A stretch of DNA of 64,000 nt, taken from the NCBI RefSeq assembly GCF_018326285.1, contig NZ_AP023362.1, positions 3,968,001 to 4,032,000 of the forward strand. Reading direction: 5' to 3'. Origin of the DNA: Mycolicibacterium sp. TY81. GTDB taxonomy: Bacteria > Actinomycetota > Actinomycetes > Mycobacteriales > Mycobacteriaceae. This document shows positions 9,308-17,360 of this stretch, one piece after another. Every line of letters starts with the position of its first letter. The stretch's first letter is position 1. Under the pieces are notes generated by a model. That model was given only the letters and a program-made list of their open reading frames with translations. It was not told where the DNA came from and searched no databases. Position numbers and translations under genes: made by a program.

Positions 9308-10802
9308 GGACCGCCGCTGCCAGTGCGGCGCGAATGACCTTGCCGGACTGCGTCCTGGGTATCTCGGTCACCAGCGTGATGGTCGACGGCCTGGCCATCG
9401 ATTCCGACTCCGCCCGATAGCGCGCCGCGATGGCCCGCTTGAGCTTGCGGGCCTGACCTTCGTCGAGTTCGCCCGACGGGATCACCGCCAGACCGATCAG
9501 GGCACCGAATTCGGTATCGGGGATCTCGAAGCAGGCCGCCGCACCGACGCCGGGGACGCTCTCGGCGATGCGGTCCACCTCGTCGGGTGCGACGTTGACG
9601 CCGCCGGAGATGATCATCTCCGATGACCGGCCCTTGATGTAGAAGTACCCGTCCACACCGCGCTCGAAGATGTCGCCGGTGTTCACCCAGCCGTCGACCA
9701 GGATGTCAGCGGTGCGCTCGGGATTGTTCCAGTACCCCAGCATGTTTGCCGGTGATTTGATCCACAGGGTGCCCGACTCGGCGCCGTCGCCGTCTAGCCG
9801 GACCTCGACTCCCGGGTACGGCCGCCCCACGGCGCCCGCCTCGATCCGGGCGATCGATCCCTCCGATGTCGGCAGACACAGGGCGGTACAACCGGTTTCG
9901 CTCAGGCCGAAGACCTGGGCCGTGTGAACGCCTGCCGCTTCGACGAACTGCACATCGGCCGCGATGGCACGCGATCCGCCGTAGCCGATCATGCGCAGTG
10001 GCGGCAGCGCCGCCCCGGCCCTGACCTCCGACACCAGTCGCGTCAGCAGGGTGGGCACCAGACAGGTCGAGGCGATCTGGTTGACGTTGAGAATCTCGGC
10101 CAGCGAGGCGGAATTCTCACCGCCGGTGACACATTCACTGCCGTGCATCAGGCAGTTCAGGATCCACCACAGTCCGCCGATGTGGCTGGCGGGCAGCGGC
10201 GAGTAGGTGGCTTCGCCGGCAACCCAGCTGATCCAGGTCAGGTTCTCGCGCGCCAGGATGTCGGCGACGGCGAAGAACGTTCGGTTGGCCAGCAGCACGG
10301 CTTTCGGTTCACCAGTGGTCCCGCTGGTGAAGATCATCGCCAGCGGATCATCGGCGCCCAGTTCCGGCGGTGCGACGGCGGGCGCGGCGTCGCCGTGCCC
10401 GGCGACCTCGTTGGCGTCGACGGCGATCACCGGGATGGCGCTCAGCGTGTTTGGCAGCGCCGCCGGGTCGGCTCCCGGGGTCAGCAGCACCGCACCGGGG
10501 CCGGTGATCTCACCGAAGCGTGCGACCGTCGCGGCCGGGACAGCACGGTCCACCAGCACGGCGACGGCACCGAGCTGCGCGCAGGCCAGCACCGCGACAT
10601 AGGTCTCGGGACCGTTGTCGGACATCACGAATACCCGGTGGCCACGGCAAACCCCGCACTCCCGCAGCTCGCCCGCCAGCCGGTTCACCACGGCGGGGAG
10701 TTGGCCGTAGGTGACGGCGCTCGTCCCGTCGCAGCGCCGCAACGCGATGGCCTGCGGGTGCTGCCGCGCCTGCGCGAGCACCCGTCCCAGTACGGTGCTC
10801 AC
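9300..10802 (-). CDS. acyl-AMP ligase, FadD10/ScoC-like
   Basis: A 500-residue ANL-superfamily enzyme with the AMP-binding signature FTSGTTGEPKAVLL, GLSETGCTAL and the C-terminal hinge and lysine region PRTQSGKVIRAAL. FadD10 and ScoC load a medium-chain fatty acid onto the dedicated ACP via an acyl-adenylate rather than CoA. The same reaction is expected here because of the gene order thioesterase-ligase-ACP-NRPS. The GTG start overlaps the upstream stop as GTGA. Chain-length preference cannot be read from the sequence. Confidence 0.88.
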   Translation of the reverse strand: MSTVLGRVLAQARQHPQAIALRRCDGTSAVTYGQLPAVVNRLAGELRECGVCRGHRVFVMSDNGPETYVAVLACAQLGAVAVLVDRAVPAATVARFGEITGPGAVLLTPGADPAALPNTLSAIPVIAVDANEVAGHGDAAPAVAPPELGADDPLAMIFTSGTTGEPKAVLLANRTFFAVADILARENLTWISWVAGEATYSPLPASHIGGLWWILNCLMHGSECVTGGENSASLAEILNVNQIASTCLVPTLLTRLVSEVRAGAALPPLRMIGYGGSRAIAADVQFVEAAGVHTAQVFGLSETGCTALCLPTSEGSIARIEAGAVGRPYPGVEVRLDGDGAESGTLWIKSPANMLGYWNNPERTADILVDGWVNTGDIFERGVDGYFYIKGRSSEMIISGGVNVAPDEVDRIAESVPGVGAAACFEIPDTEFGALIGLAVIPSGELDEGQARKLKRAIAARYRAESESMARPSTITLVTEIPRTQSGKVIRAALAAAVHG

Positions 10803-11344
10803 GGGATGTTGAGGACCGCGAGTTCGAACTCGCCGAATGCCGATCCGCCGTGGTCATCGTGGAACTCGATGGCGCACGGGACTTTCAGATACCGCCAGGT
10901 CCGCTCGACGACCTCGATACCTTCGCACGTCAGCCGCGCGGAGAACTTGCGCGCATCGATCTGCCGCTTGTAGCGCGACGCCGTCGACCGGATCAGCATG
11001 CTGGACAACTGGTTCTCGAAATAGTCGTCGAGCGACCACCCCCGGAACCCGTCGATCTCGCCGTGGCGGACGGCCGGCGCGAACGCGGAGTAGGCGAGCT
11101 GGTTGAAGCACAGCACCAGTTCGACGGCGTTGAAATGCCCGGTGCTCCGGATGTAGACCGACTCCGGGATGCTGAAGTTCCCCGTCGCGAACATCGAGTC
11201 GCCGGTGGCCCGGTACGTCGCGTCGGTGAGATACCGGCAGCCCTTGTAGGAATAGGGCTCCAGGACTCTGGCCAGCAGCTCCTCCGGAATCTGCTCGGTA
11301 TCAACCCATTCGGCGACGGGCGCGGTCAACTCGGTGGCGCTCAT
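10799..11344 (-). CDS. FcoT-like thioesterase/dehydratase-fold protein (ScoD/Rv0098-like)
   Basis: A 181-residue protein that looks like Rv0098 (FcoT) in size, position and sequence style; landmarks are LEPYSYKGCRYLTDATY, VELVLCFNQLAYS and SMLIRSTASRY. Rv0098 has a hot-dog fold and was described as a fatty acyl-CoA thioesterase. In the Sco pathway the homologue adds glycine to the alpha,beta-unsaturated acyl-ACP, making the substrate for isonitrile formation. The ATG at 11344 overlaps the oxidase stop as ATGA, so translation is probably coupled. Confidence 0.87.
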   Translation of the reverse strand: MSATELTAPVAEWVDTEQIPEELLARVLEPYSYKGCRYLTDATYRATGDSMFATGNFSIPESVYIRSTGHFNAVELVLCFNQLAYSAFAPAVRHGEIDGFRGWSLDDYFENQLSSMLIRSTASRYKRQIDARKFSARLTCEGIEVVERTWRYLKVPCAIEFHDDHGGSAFGEFELAVLNIP

Positions 11345-12210
11345 GCCGCGAACCCCGGCGTCGCCAGGCCGTCGAGCATCGTCAGCCGATACGTCGTCAG
11401 CGTCCCTGTCGCGGTGCCGTGCTTCGCCCGGTGGATCAGGGCCCTGTTGTCCCACAGGATGATGTCGCCGACCTCGTAGTGCTGCGTATGGATGAACGGG
11501 GACGCGAAGTCGGCGTCGAGCTGGCCGGTGGCGGCGAGCAGTTCCTGCAGCACCGAGGGGTCCAGTACCTCGCCGTCGGCGTCTTCGATCTTGCTGGTGC
11601 CGGTGGAGCAGATGTAGAGGATTTCCTGGCCGGTGTGCGGGTGCCGGATCACCGTGGGCCACTTGATCGGTGGCGTGGCGCGGTTGATCTCGTCCCACAC
11701 CTCACCGATCGGCTTGTAGACGTCGCTGGGCCGAATCTTGATGTGGCGCCGCGGATCATGCGTGCTGAACGTCCCGCGTACCGGCTCTTGCTGCGCCGGC
11801 GGCAGGGAATCCCACACCTTGTTGAGATCGATGAAGTACGTGCCGCGGTCGGCGCCCGGCACCGTCAGCGGCATCACCATGGAGAACGCGAACGGCTCCG
11901 GCATGAACATGTAATCGATGTGCCAGAACGCACCCGTGCGCGGCACGCCCTGCCCCTCCTCCGTGGAAGAGACGAAGATCTCCGGGTGCTCGTTGTGGTG
12001 GTACACGGGCTCGTAGTACGTGACGATCTCACCGAGAATGCGGCCGAGCTCGATGAACTGCGCGGGCGAAGGTTTGACGCCCTTGAGGACGACAAGCTTG
12101 TTCTCGTAGACGATTTCGCGGAGCTCGTCGGTGGAGATGTTGCTCAGATTGTCCGGATCGATTCCGACGACCTGGGCTCCGAGCCCGTGTCCCTGCACAT
12201 TGAGCGTCAT
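11341..12210 (-). CDS. Fe(II)/2-oxoglutarate-dependent isonitrile-forming oxidase (ScoE/Rv0097-like)
   Basis: TauD/TfdA-family enzyme of 289 residues, the length of Rv0097 as I recall it. The metal site is visible as HxD in AFWHIDYMF and a distal His in DNRALIHRAKHG, with the 2-oxoglutarate-binding Arg expected in the TYRLTMLDG stretch. ScoE and Rv0097 oxidise and decarboxylate an N-carboxymethyl-beta-amino acyl substrate to leave the isonitrile, so this is the signature enzyme of the cluster. The ATG at 12210 has GGGAGG about 9 bp upstream and is preferred over a start at 12243. A predicted promoter lies about 100 bp upstream, so the enzyme genes may be transcribed separately from the PPE gene. 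Confidence 0.92.
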   Translation of the reverse strand: MTLNVQGHGLGAQVVGIDPDNLSNISTDELREIVYENKLVVLKGVKPSPAQFIELGRILGEIVTYYEPVYHHNEHPEIFVSSTEEGQGVPRTGAFWHIDYMFMPEPFAFSMVMPLTVPGADRGTYFIDLNKVWDSLPPAQQEPVRGTFSTHDPRRHIKIRPSDVYKPIGEVWDEINRATPPIKWPTVIRHPHTGQEILYICSTGTSKIEDADGEVLDPSVLQELLAATGQLDADFASPFIHTQHYEVGDIILWDNRALIHRAKHGTATGTLTTYRLTMLDGLATPGFAA

Positions 12211-12310
12211 CGACGCTGCCTCCCCAAGTTTGCTGCACCGCATCGCGGGGATGTCGAAATCCGTTGCTCCGCAATGCAGAAAGTCGTTCAGTTGTTGTCT
12301 TCAATTGATG

Positions 12311-12338
12311 TAGTCGTCGGAGCATCGAGAAAAGTTCC
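12311..12338 (-). promoter_or_regulatory. ECF-sigma-like promoter ahead of the oxidase gene
   Basis: On the minus strand GGAAC (12338-12334), a 17-base spacer and CGACTA (12316-12311) form an extracytoplasmic-function sigma promoter. The spacer shares the string CTCGATGCTCCG, with one difference, with a second copy before the PPE gene. The predicted start near 12304 gives a leader of about 95 bases. From memory, SigM of M. tuberculosis controls ppe1-nrp through GGAAC-type promoters, which fits. Confidence 0.6.
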
Positions 12339-12358
12339 GCGCCGCTTCACAATTCGCG

Positions 12359-13816
12359 TCAGCGCTGCGGAGACCCGTCCGCCGCGCCGGAAGCCCAGGT
12401 GCCCGGAAGCAGGGGCGCCGGCGGGTTCGCATCGGCCGGCATCCGCTCCACCATCCCGCTGGGTGCGGTGCTCGCTGTGGTCACCACACCGGTGAACCCG
12501 ACCGGCCCGGCACCGTGCGCATTGGCGGAGATGACGGCCGCACTCGGCGAATTGCCGCCGGCACCAGGCAGATCGGCTTTCAGCTCGGGAAGCTCATCGC
12601 GATAGCCACGTGCCCCGCGCCGGCTTCGACGCACTCGTTTGGCCCGGTCACGGGCGCCGGCCACGGCCCGGGCGGCCGCTGCCGCGCCGACGGTGTCGGT
12701 GGTGATATCGGGCGATTCGCTGCCGGGCTCCGGTCCCGGGCCCGACCCGGCGCGCGCCAGCCCGGGCACGGCGTAGACCAGGTTGGACACCGGGGCGGCA
12801 CCGCCGGCCCCGGCGGTCGTCGACGCCGGCGTGGACGGCCCGGAAGCCTGCGGCACACCGACCTGGATGCCGGGGACAACCGGGACGGCCTCAGCGCGTG
12901 GTGCAGCGGCCGCAGGCTGCCCGACAGCAGCCTCGGCAGGCACCGGTGTCATGTCCATCGCCGGTGGCAGTGGCGATTTCACCAGCGCCAGCGCCGCGAG
13001 CGCACTGAGTGCCGGCGCGAAGAACGGGGTCAGCAGCAGTCCATAGGAGGCGTAGTACGGGTACCAGAGCATGTCGTAGAGCGTCAACGCCACCAGAGCC
13101 AACACCGCGGACGTGGCGGGGTTGAAGCCCAGCTGCTCGAAGAAGCGTGTGAAGTTCTCGAGCATCTGGTCGATCTGACCGGGCGTACCCAGTTGCGAGA
13201 GGAATTGCCAGAGGTCGCGCAGCGGCTGGCTCGGCGCGGCGGACAGGTTCGACATCGGCTGCCGGGCTTCACCACCGGGCGCGACGATGGACGGCGCCGG
13301 CTGTGTGGGCGGGACCGCGGCCGTGGCCGATTCACTCACCGCCTGGTAGACGATCATGGTGTCGGCCGCCTGCACCCACATGCGCGCGTAGTCGGCTTCG
13401 TTGAGCGCGATGGGAATCGTGTTGATACCGAAGAAGTTCGTCGCCACCAGGGCGGCATTGGTCACATGGTTGGCAGCCAGTTCGACCAGTGTCGGCATGG
13501 TCGCGACAGCGGTGCCGTAGGCAGCGGCCACGGTCTCGTGCTGCGCCGCCGCGGCGGCCGAGGCCAGTGCGGACTCCTCCAACCAGGCCAGGTAGGGCAC
13601 GTGCGCTGCGACGTACTGGACGGCGCTCGGCCCCTCCCAACTACTCCCCTGCACGTCGGTCAAGATGGCCGACAGCTCGGCGGCCGCCTGCCCGTACGCC
13701 ACGCTCAGCTGTTGCCACTGCGCGGCGGCAGCCAGCAGCGAGCCTGGCCCCGGCCCGGCTGCCAGGAGCGCCGAATGCACTTCCGGCGGTAGCGCCAGCC
13801 AAATCGGTGCGGTCAC
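12359..13816 (-). CDS. PPE family protein heading the isonitrile operon (PPE1/Rv0096-like)
   Basis: A 485-residue PPE protein. Pro-Pro-Glu is at residues 10-12 and a WxG turn lies in SSWEG near residue 58, within a mainly helical N-terminal domain of about 180 residues. The C-terminal part has hydrophobic stretches (around LALVALTLYDMLWYPYYA and LSALAALALVKS) and a Pro/Ala/Gly-rich tail. PPE proteins are normally exported by ESX systems to the envelope. The orthologue position in M. tuberculosis is PPE1, first gene of Rv0096-Rv0101. A role in moving the isonitrile peptide or its copper complex is often suggested but unproven. The GTG start almost coincides with the predicted transcription start, so the mRNA may be leaderless. 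No PE partner gene is adjacent. Confidence 0.88.
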   Translation of the reverse strand: MTAPIWLALPPEVHSALLAAGPGPGSLLAAAAQWQQLSVAYGQAAAELSAILTDVQGSSWEGPSAVQYVAAHVPYLAWLEESALASAAAAAQHETVAAAYGTAVATMPTLVELAANHVTNAALVATNFFGINTIPIALNEADYARMWVQAADTMIVYQAVSESATAAVPPTQPAPSIVAPGGEARQPMSNLSAAPSQPLRDLWQFLSQLGTPGQIDQMLENFTRFFEQLGFNPATSAVLALVALTLYDMLWYPYYASYGLLLTPFFAPALSALAALALVKSPLPPAMDMTPVPAEAAVGQPAAAAPRAEAVPVVPGIQVGVPQASGPSTPASTTAGAGGAAPVSNLVYAVPGLARAGSGPGPEPGSESPDITTDTVGAAAAARAVAGARDRAKRVRRSRRGARGYRDELPELKADLPGAGGNSPSAAVISANAHGAGPVGFTGVVTTASTAPSGMVERMPADANPPAPLLPGTWASGAADGSPQR

Positions 13817-13823
13817 TGTCAGC

Positions 13824-13851
13824 TAGTCGGGCGGAGCGTCGAGAAAGTTCC
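13824..13851 (-). promoter_or_regulatory. ECF-sigma-like promoter ahead of the PPE gene
   Basis: On the minus strand GGAAC (13851-13847), a 17-base spacer and CGACTA (13829-13824). It shares its elements and most of its spacer with the promoter at 12311-12338. The start predicted 6-8 bases further falls at about 13817, next to the GTG of the PPE gene at 13816, suggesting a leaderless transcript. Confidence 0.6.
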
Positions 13852-13956
13852 CGGCCACCGAAAACTCCTATGCCGCAGCCGGATATCGCCACACGACGGA
13901 AATGCCGTTCCTGGGGCCGGTGCCACCGACGTGATCGGCAGACGTACGGTGGGCCC

Positions 13957-14766
13957 ATGTCAGTCCTCGACGCCCGCCATCTCGACGGGGTATCCGAAAC
14001 CGCGCTCCTCACCTTGCACCAGCGCGCCACCGAGGCCGCCCGGCCCGACGGCATCATCGACGACCCGATGGCGATCACGCTGCGGGACAGCCTCGATTAC
14101 GACTACCAGGATTTCGGCCGTACCCATCAGGCCACCGCCCTGCGGGCCCTGGTGTTCGACGCGGCCACCCGCGATTATCTGACCGTCCACCCGCGCGCGA
14201 CCGTCGTGGCGCTGGCAGAGGGTCTGCAGACCAGCTTCTGGCGCGTGGACAACAGCGAGATGACCTGGCTGTCAGTGGATTTGGCACCGATCATCGCGCT
14301 CCGGCAGCAGCTGCTCCCGACGTCCGGCCGGCTGGGGTATCGCGCGCAGTCCGCGCTCGACCACTCGTGGATGGACGCCGTCGACGCTGCCGACGGCGTG
14401 CTGATCACCGCCGAAGGCCTCTTCCAGTATCTGACCGAGGACGTCGTCTTCGCTCTCATCGCCGCCTGCGCCGACCGTTTTCCCCACGGGCAGTTGGTCT
14501 TTGACAGCGTGCCGCGGTTCCTGAGCGCCTATTCGCAGCGCCGCGGCTTCCGGCTCAGCGCGGACTACACCGTGCCCCCGATGCCGTTCTGGTTCACCGC
14601 CGACCAGTACCCGCGGTTGCAGGCCATCCCCGGCGTCCGTGCGGTGCGTGAACTGCGCTATCCGGCCGGCCGCGGCAAGCTCGTGCCGTGGGTCACCCGG
14701 CAGTCCTACCGCCGGCCGGCGTTGGCGCGCTTCCGCGCACCGGTGACGCTCGTCGAATTCAGTTGA
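13957..14766 (+). CDS. LCM/TcmP-type S-adenosylmethionine-dependent methyltransferase
   Basis: A 269-residue protein of the leucine carboxyl methyltransferase-like (LCM, TcmP/Ppm1) family that is abundant in mycobacteria. The N-terminus (SVLDARHLDGVSETALLTL) is typical of the polyketide O-methyltransferase-like subgroup. A modified SAM-binding region follows around VVALAEGLQTSFWRVDN, and ITAEGLFQYLTEDVV is the conserved core. It is divergent from the PPE gene with 140 bp between them, and its end overlaps menC by 8 bp on the opposite strand. The substrate is unknown. A role in tailoring the isonitrile product is possible from position but not supported otherwise. Confidence 0.8.
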   Translation: MSVLDARHLDGVSETALLTLHQRATEAARPDGIIDDPMAITLRDSLDYDYQDFGRTHQATALRALVFDAATRDYLTVHPRATVVALAEGLQTSFWRVDNSEMTWLSVDLAPIIALRQQLLPTSGRLGYRAQSALDHSWMDAVDAADGVLITAEGLFQYLTEDVVFALIAACADRFPHGQLVFDSVPRFLSAYSQRRGFRLSADYTVPPMPFWFTADQYPRLQAIPGVRAVRELRYPAGRGKLVPWVTRQSYRRPALARFRAPVTLVEFS

Positions 14767-15730
14767 CGGACAACGTCCCCAGCAGCGGATAGCACGCGCG
14801 GACACGCTCGATCCACCAGTCCCGGCGCGCCGGGTCGGCCGCCAGGGCCGTCAGCCGGGCCGGGTCCGGCGCCACCGGGCCGACGGGCAGGAACCCGTCG
14901 GCCGGCGGTGCCACGTCCGCGACATCGTGCACGAACAAACCGCCGGTGCCCAGGCCGCAGGCGTGGTGCAGCGTCGGCAGGCAGCCGGCCGCGAGGAGCC
15001 CGCGCGTCATCCCGACCGCGGAATCCAGCGCACTCGACACCACGATCGGGATGTCGATCTGTGCGGCCACGTCCAACAACCGAGCCACCCCGCCCAGCGG
15101 CGCGACCTTGACCACCGCGACGTCGGCCGCGCGCTCGCGGACGACACGCAGCGGGTCCGACGCCTTGCGGATGGACTCGTCGGCCGCCACCGGCACGTCG
15201 ACCAGCCGCCGCAGTGCGGCCAGTTCGGGCACCGTCGCGCACGGCTGTTCCAGGTACTCGAGGGGCCCCGACGCGGTCAGCGCCCGCGCCGCGGCCGCCG
15301 CCTCCGCGACGGTCCAGCCGCCGTTGGCGTCGACCCGCACCACCGGCACCAGGGCGCGGACGGCCTCGACGCGGGCCACGTCGTCGGCCAGCGTCTGTCC
15401 CGGTTCGGCCACCTTCACCTTGGCGGTGCGGGCACCCGGGAAGCGGGCCACTACCTCGGGCACCCGCGCCGCGTCGACGGCGGGCACGGTGGCATTGATG
15501 GGGATACGGTCACGCACCGGAGCCGGCGAGGGCCGGTAGGCCGCCTCGATGCCGGACGCGAGCCAGTGCGCCGCCTCGGCCGCGCCGTACTCGACGAACG
15601 CGCCGAATTCACCCCAGCCGCACGGTCCTTCGATCAGTGCGACTTCGCGAACGTCGATGCCACGGAACCGGACCCGCATCGGCAGCGAGACGACGTAAAG
15701 GCGCTCGAGCAGTTCGTCGAGTGTGGGCAT
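14759..15730 (-). CDS. menC: o-succinylbenzoate synthase MenC
   Basis: Enolase-superfamily enzyme of 323 residues that dehydrates SHCHC to o-succinylbenzoate in menaquinone synthesis. Visible are the KVKV lysine pair region (AKVKVAEPG), metal ligands in VRVDANGGW, LEQPC and ADES, and the second catalytic Lys in VVKVAPLGG. The ATG at 15730 (MPTLDELLERLYVV) is preferred; the frame continues upstream through the fadD gene but that part is shadow. It starts 26 bp after the upstream acyl-CoA ligase and converges on the methyltransferase with an 8-bp overlap. Confidence 0.95.
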   Translation of the reverse strand: MPTLDELLERLYVVSLPMRVRFRGIDVREVALIEGPCGWGEFGAFVEYGAAEAAHWLASGIEAAYRPSPAPVRDRIPINATVPAVDAARVPEVVARFPGARTAKVKVAEPGQTLADDVARVEAVRALVPVVRVDANGGWTVAEAAAAARALTASGPLEYLEQPCATVPELAALRRLVDVPVAADESIRKASDPLRVVRERAADVAVVKVAPLGGVARLLDVAAQIDIPIVVSSALDSAVGMTRGLLAAGCLPTLHHACGLGTGGLFVHDVADVAPPADGFLPVGPVAPDPARLTALAADPARRDWWIERVRACYPLLGTLSVN

Positions 15731-15756
15731 GGCGGGCGGCACCCCTCCATCGTGCC

Positions 15757-17331
15757 TCACACGGTGGCGCGGTCCCGACCCTCCCAGTACGGCTTGCGGA
15801 GCTCCTTCTTGAGGATCTTGCCGGTGGGGTTGCGCGGCATGTCGTCGACGAAGTCGATGGTCTTCGGACACTTGTAGGCGGCGAGGCGTTCCCGGGCAAA
15901 GGCGATGAGGTCGGCATCCGATACCCCTTCTCCCGAACCCTCGAGCGTCACAACGGCTTTCACCGACTCGCCCCACTTCTCGTCGGGCACGCCGATGATC
16001 GCGACCTCGGACACCGCCGGGTGCTCGGCGAGCACCCGCTCCACCTCGATGGAGTAGATGTTCTCGCCGCCGGAGATGATCATGTCCTTGAGCCGGTCCT
16101 CGACGAAGATGTAGCCGTCGGCGTCGACGCGGCCGATGTCGCCGGTGCGGAACCAGCCGTCGGAGGTGATCGCCTCGGCCGTGGCGTCCGGACGGTTCAG
16201 GTATTCCTTCATCAATGTCGGTGTGCGGAACCACAATTCGCCCTGTTCGCCGGCGGGCGCGTCTTCCAGGGTCTCCGGGTTGACCACACGGACCTCGGCT
16301 TGGGGAATCAGCACGCCGGCGCTGACCAGGCGCTCCTCGTTGTCGGCGCGGTGGTCCTCGGGCATCAGCCGGCTGACGACGCCGCAGACCTCGGTCAGGC
16401 CGTACACCTGGATGAACTCGGTGTCGGGCCACGCCGCCAGGGCCTGGCGCAGCAGCGGAAGCGGCATCGGTGAGGCGCCGTACGCGTACGTCTTCAGCGC
16501 GCTGAACAACTTCACCGCGTCCGGGCCGGACTCGAGCACCTTGGCCAGCACGGCCGGCACGAGGAACGTGCGGTTGGCACCGTTGAGGATGCCGCCGGCG
16601 AGCGACGCGCCGTCGGCGTCGCGCGTCATGTAGCTCGGCACCCCGTTGTGCAGCCCGTACTGCATGTACGACGAGCCACCGACGTGGAACAGCGGCATCG
16701 CCACCAGGTTCTTGTCACCGGCCTCGGCCGTCCAGCCCTCGAAGGCATTGATGGTGTGCGCGATCATGTTGGCCTGCGTGAGCGCGACGCCCTTCGGGCG
16801 GCCCGTCGTGCCGGAGGAGTACATGATGATGCAGACGTCGTCGGGCTGGACGTCGGGCGACCGATCCACCGGGGCCGCGCCGGCCAGCAGCGCCTCGTAC
16901 TCGTCGCCGTCACCACCCTCGGGCGTCACGCTGACGATGTGCTCGACGGCCGTCAGCTTGTCGGTGATGGCATCGACCGCCGGCCGCAGCTCGGCGCCCA
17001 CGATGAGAACCTTTGCGCCGCAGTCGTTCAGCACGAAATCCAGCTCGTCAGCGGCGAGCCGGAAATTGATGATGGCGTTGGCGGCGCCCAGCGACGCCGC
17101 GGCCAGCGTCAGCTCGACGCACGCCGGATGGTTCTTGTCCAGGAACGCCACGACGTCGCCGCGTTTGATGCCCCAGGCCTGCAGCGCACCGGCGAGGCGG
17201 CGGACCCGGTCGTTCCACTGCGACCACGTCCACGTCCGGCCGAGGTAGGTGATCGCTTCTTCGTCTGGCTTGGTCGCGGCCCAGTGGGCAACACGTTCAT
17301 CGAGGAATCGGGGTGCCGACAGTTCAGTCAT
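15757..17331 (-). CDS. long-chain fatty acid--CoA ligase (FadD)
   Basis: A 524-residue ANL enzyme with MYSSGTTGRPKGVALT, YGLTEVCG, the TGDIGRVDADGYIF core and a C-terminal NPTGKILKKELR with the adenylation Lys. It should activate a carboxylic acid to its CoA ester; the acid is not identifiable. It sits 26 bp upstream of menC and 29 bp after the amidohydrolase on the same strand, so the three may be one operon. M. tuberculosis has no ligase at this spot as I recall it, which suggests a lineage-specific insertion. It is only a distant relative of fadD8 at 19033. Confidence 0.9.
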   Translation of the reverse strand: MTELSAPRFLDERVAHWAATKPDEEAITYLGRTWTWSQWNDRVRRLAGALQAWGIKRGDVVAFLDKNHPACVELTLAAASLGAANAIINFRLAADELDFVLNDCGAKVLIVGAELRPAVDAITDKLTAVEHIVSVTPEGGDGDEYEALLAGAAPVDRSPDVQPDDVCIIMYSSGTTGRPKGVALTQANMIAHTINAFEGWTAEAGDKNLVAMPLFHVGGSSYMQYGLHNGVPSYMTRDADGASLAGGILNGANRTFLVPAVLAKVLESGPDAVKLFSALKTYAYGASPMPLPLLRQALAAWPDTEFIQVYGLTEVCGVVSRLMPEDHRADNEERLVSAGVLIPQAEVRVVNPETLEDAPAGEQGELWFRTPTLMKEYLNRPDATAEAITSDGWFRTGDIGRVDADGYIFVEDRLKDMIISGGENIYSIEVERVLAEHPAVSEVAIIGVPDEKWGESVKAVVTLEGSGEGVSDADLIAFARERLAAYKCPKTIDFVDDMPRNPTGKILKKELRKPYWEGRDRATV

Positions 17332-17360
17332 GTGCTGAGCCTGCCACGTCTGCCGCGCGC

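Noticed and set aside
13489..14766. 425-residue version of the methyltransferase
   Set aside because: The upstream half is antisense to the PPE gene; the family N-terminus starts at 13957.
14759..16432. 557-residue version of MenC
   Set aside because: The upper half is antiparallel-frame shadow of the acyl-CoA ligase gene on the same strand; MenC begins with MPTLDELL at 15730.
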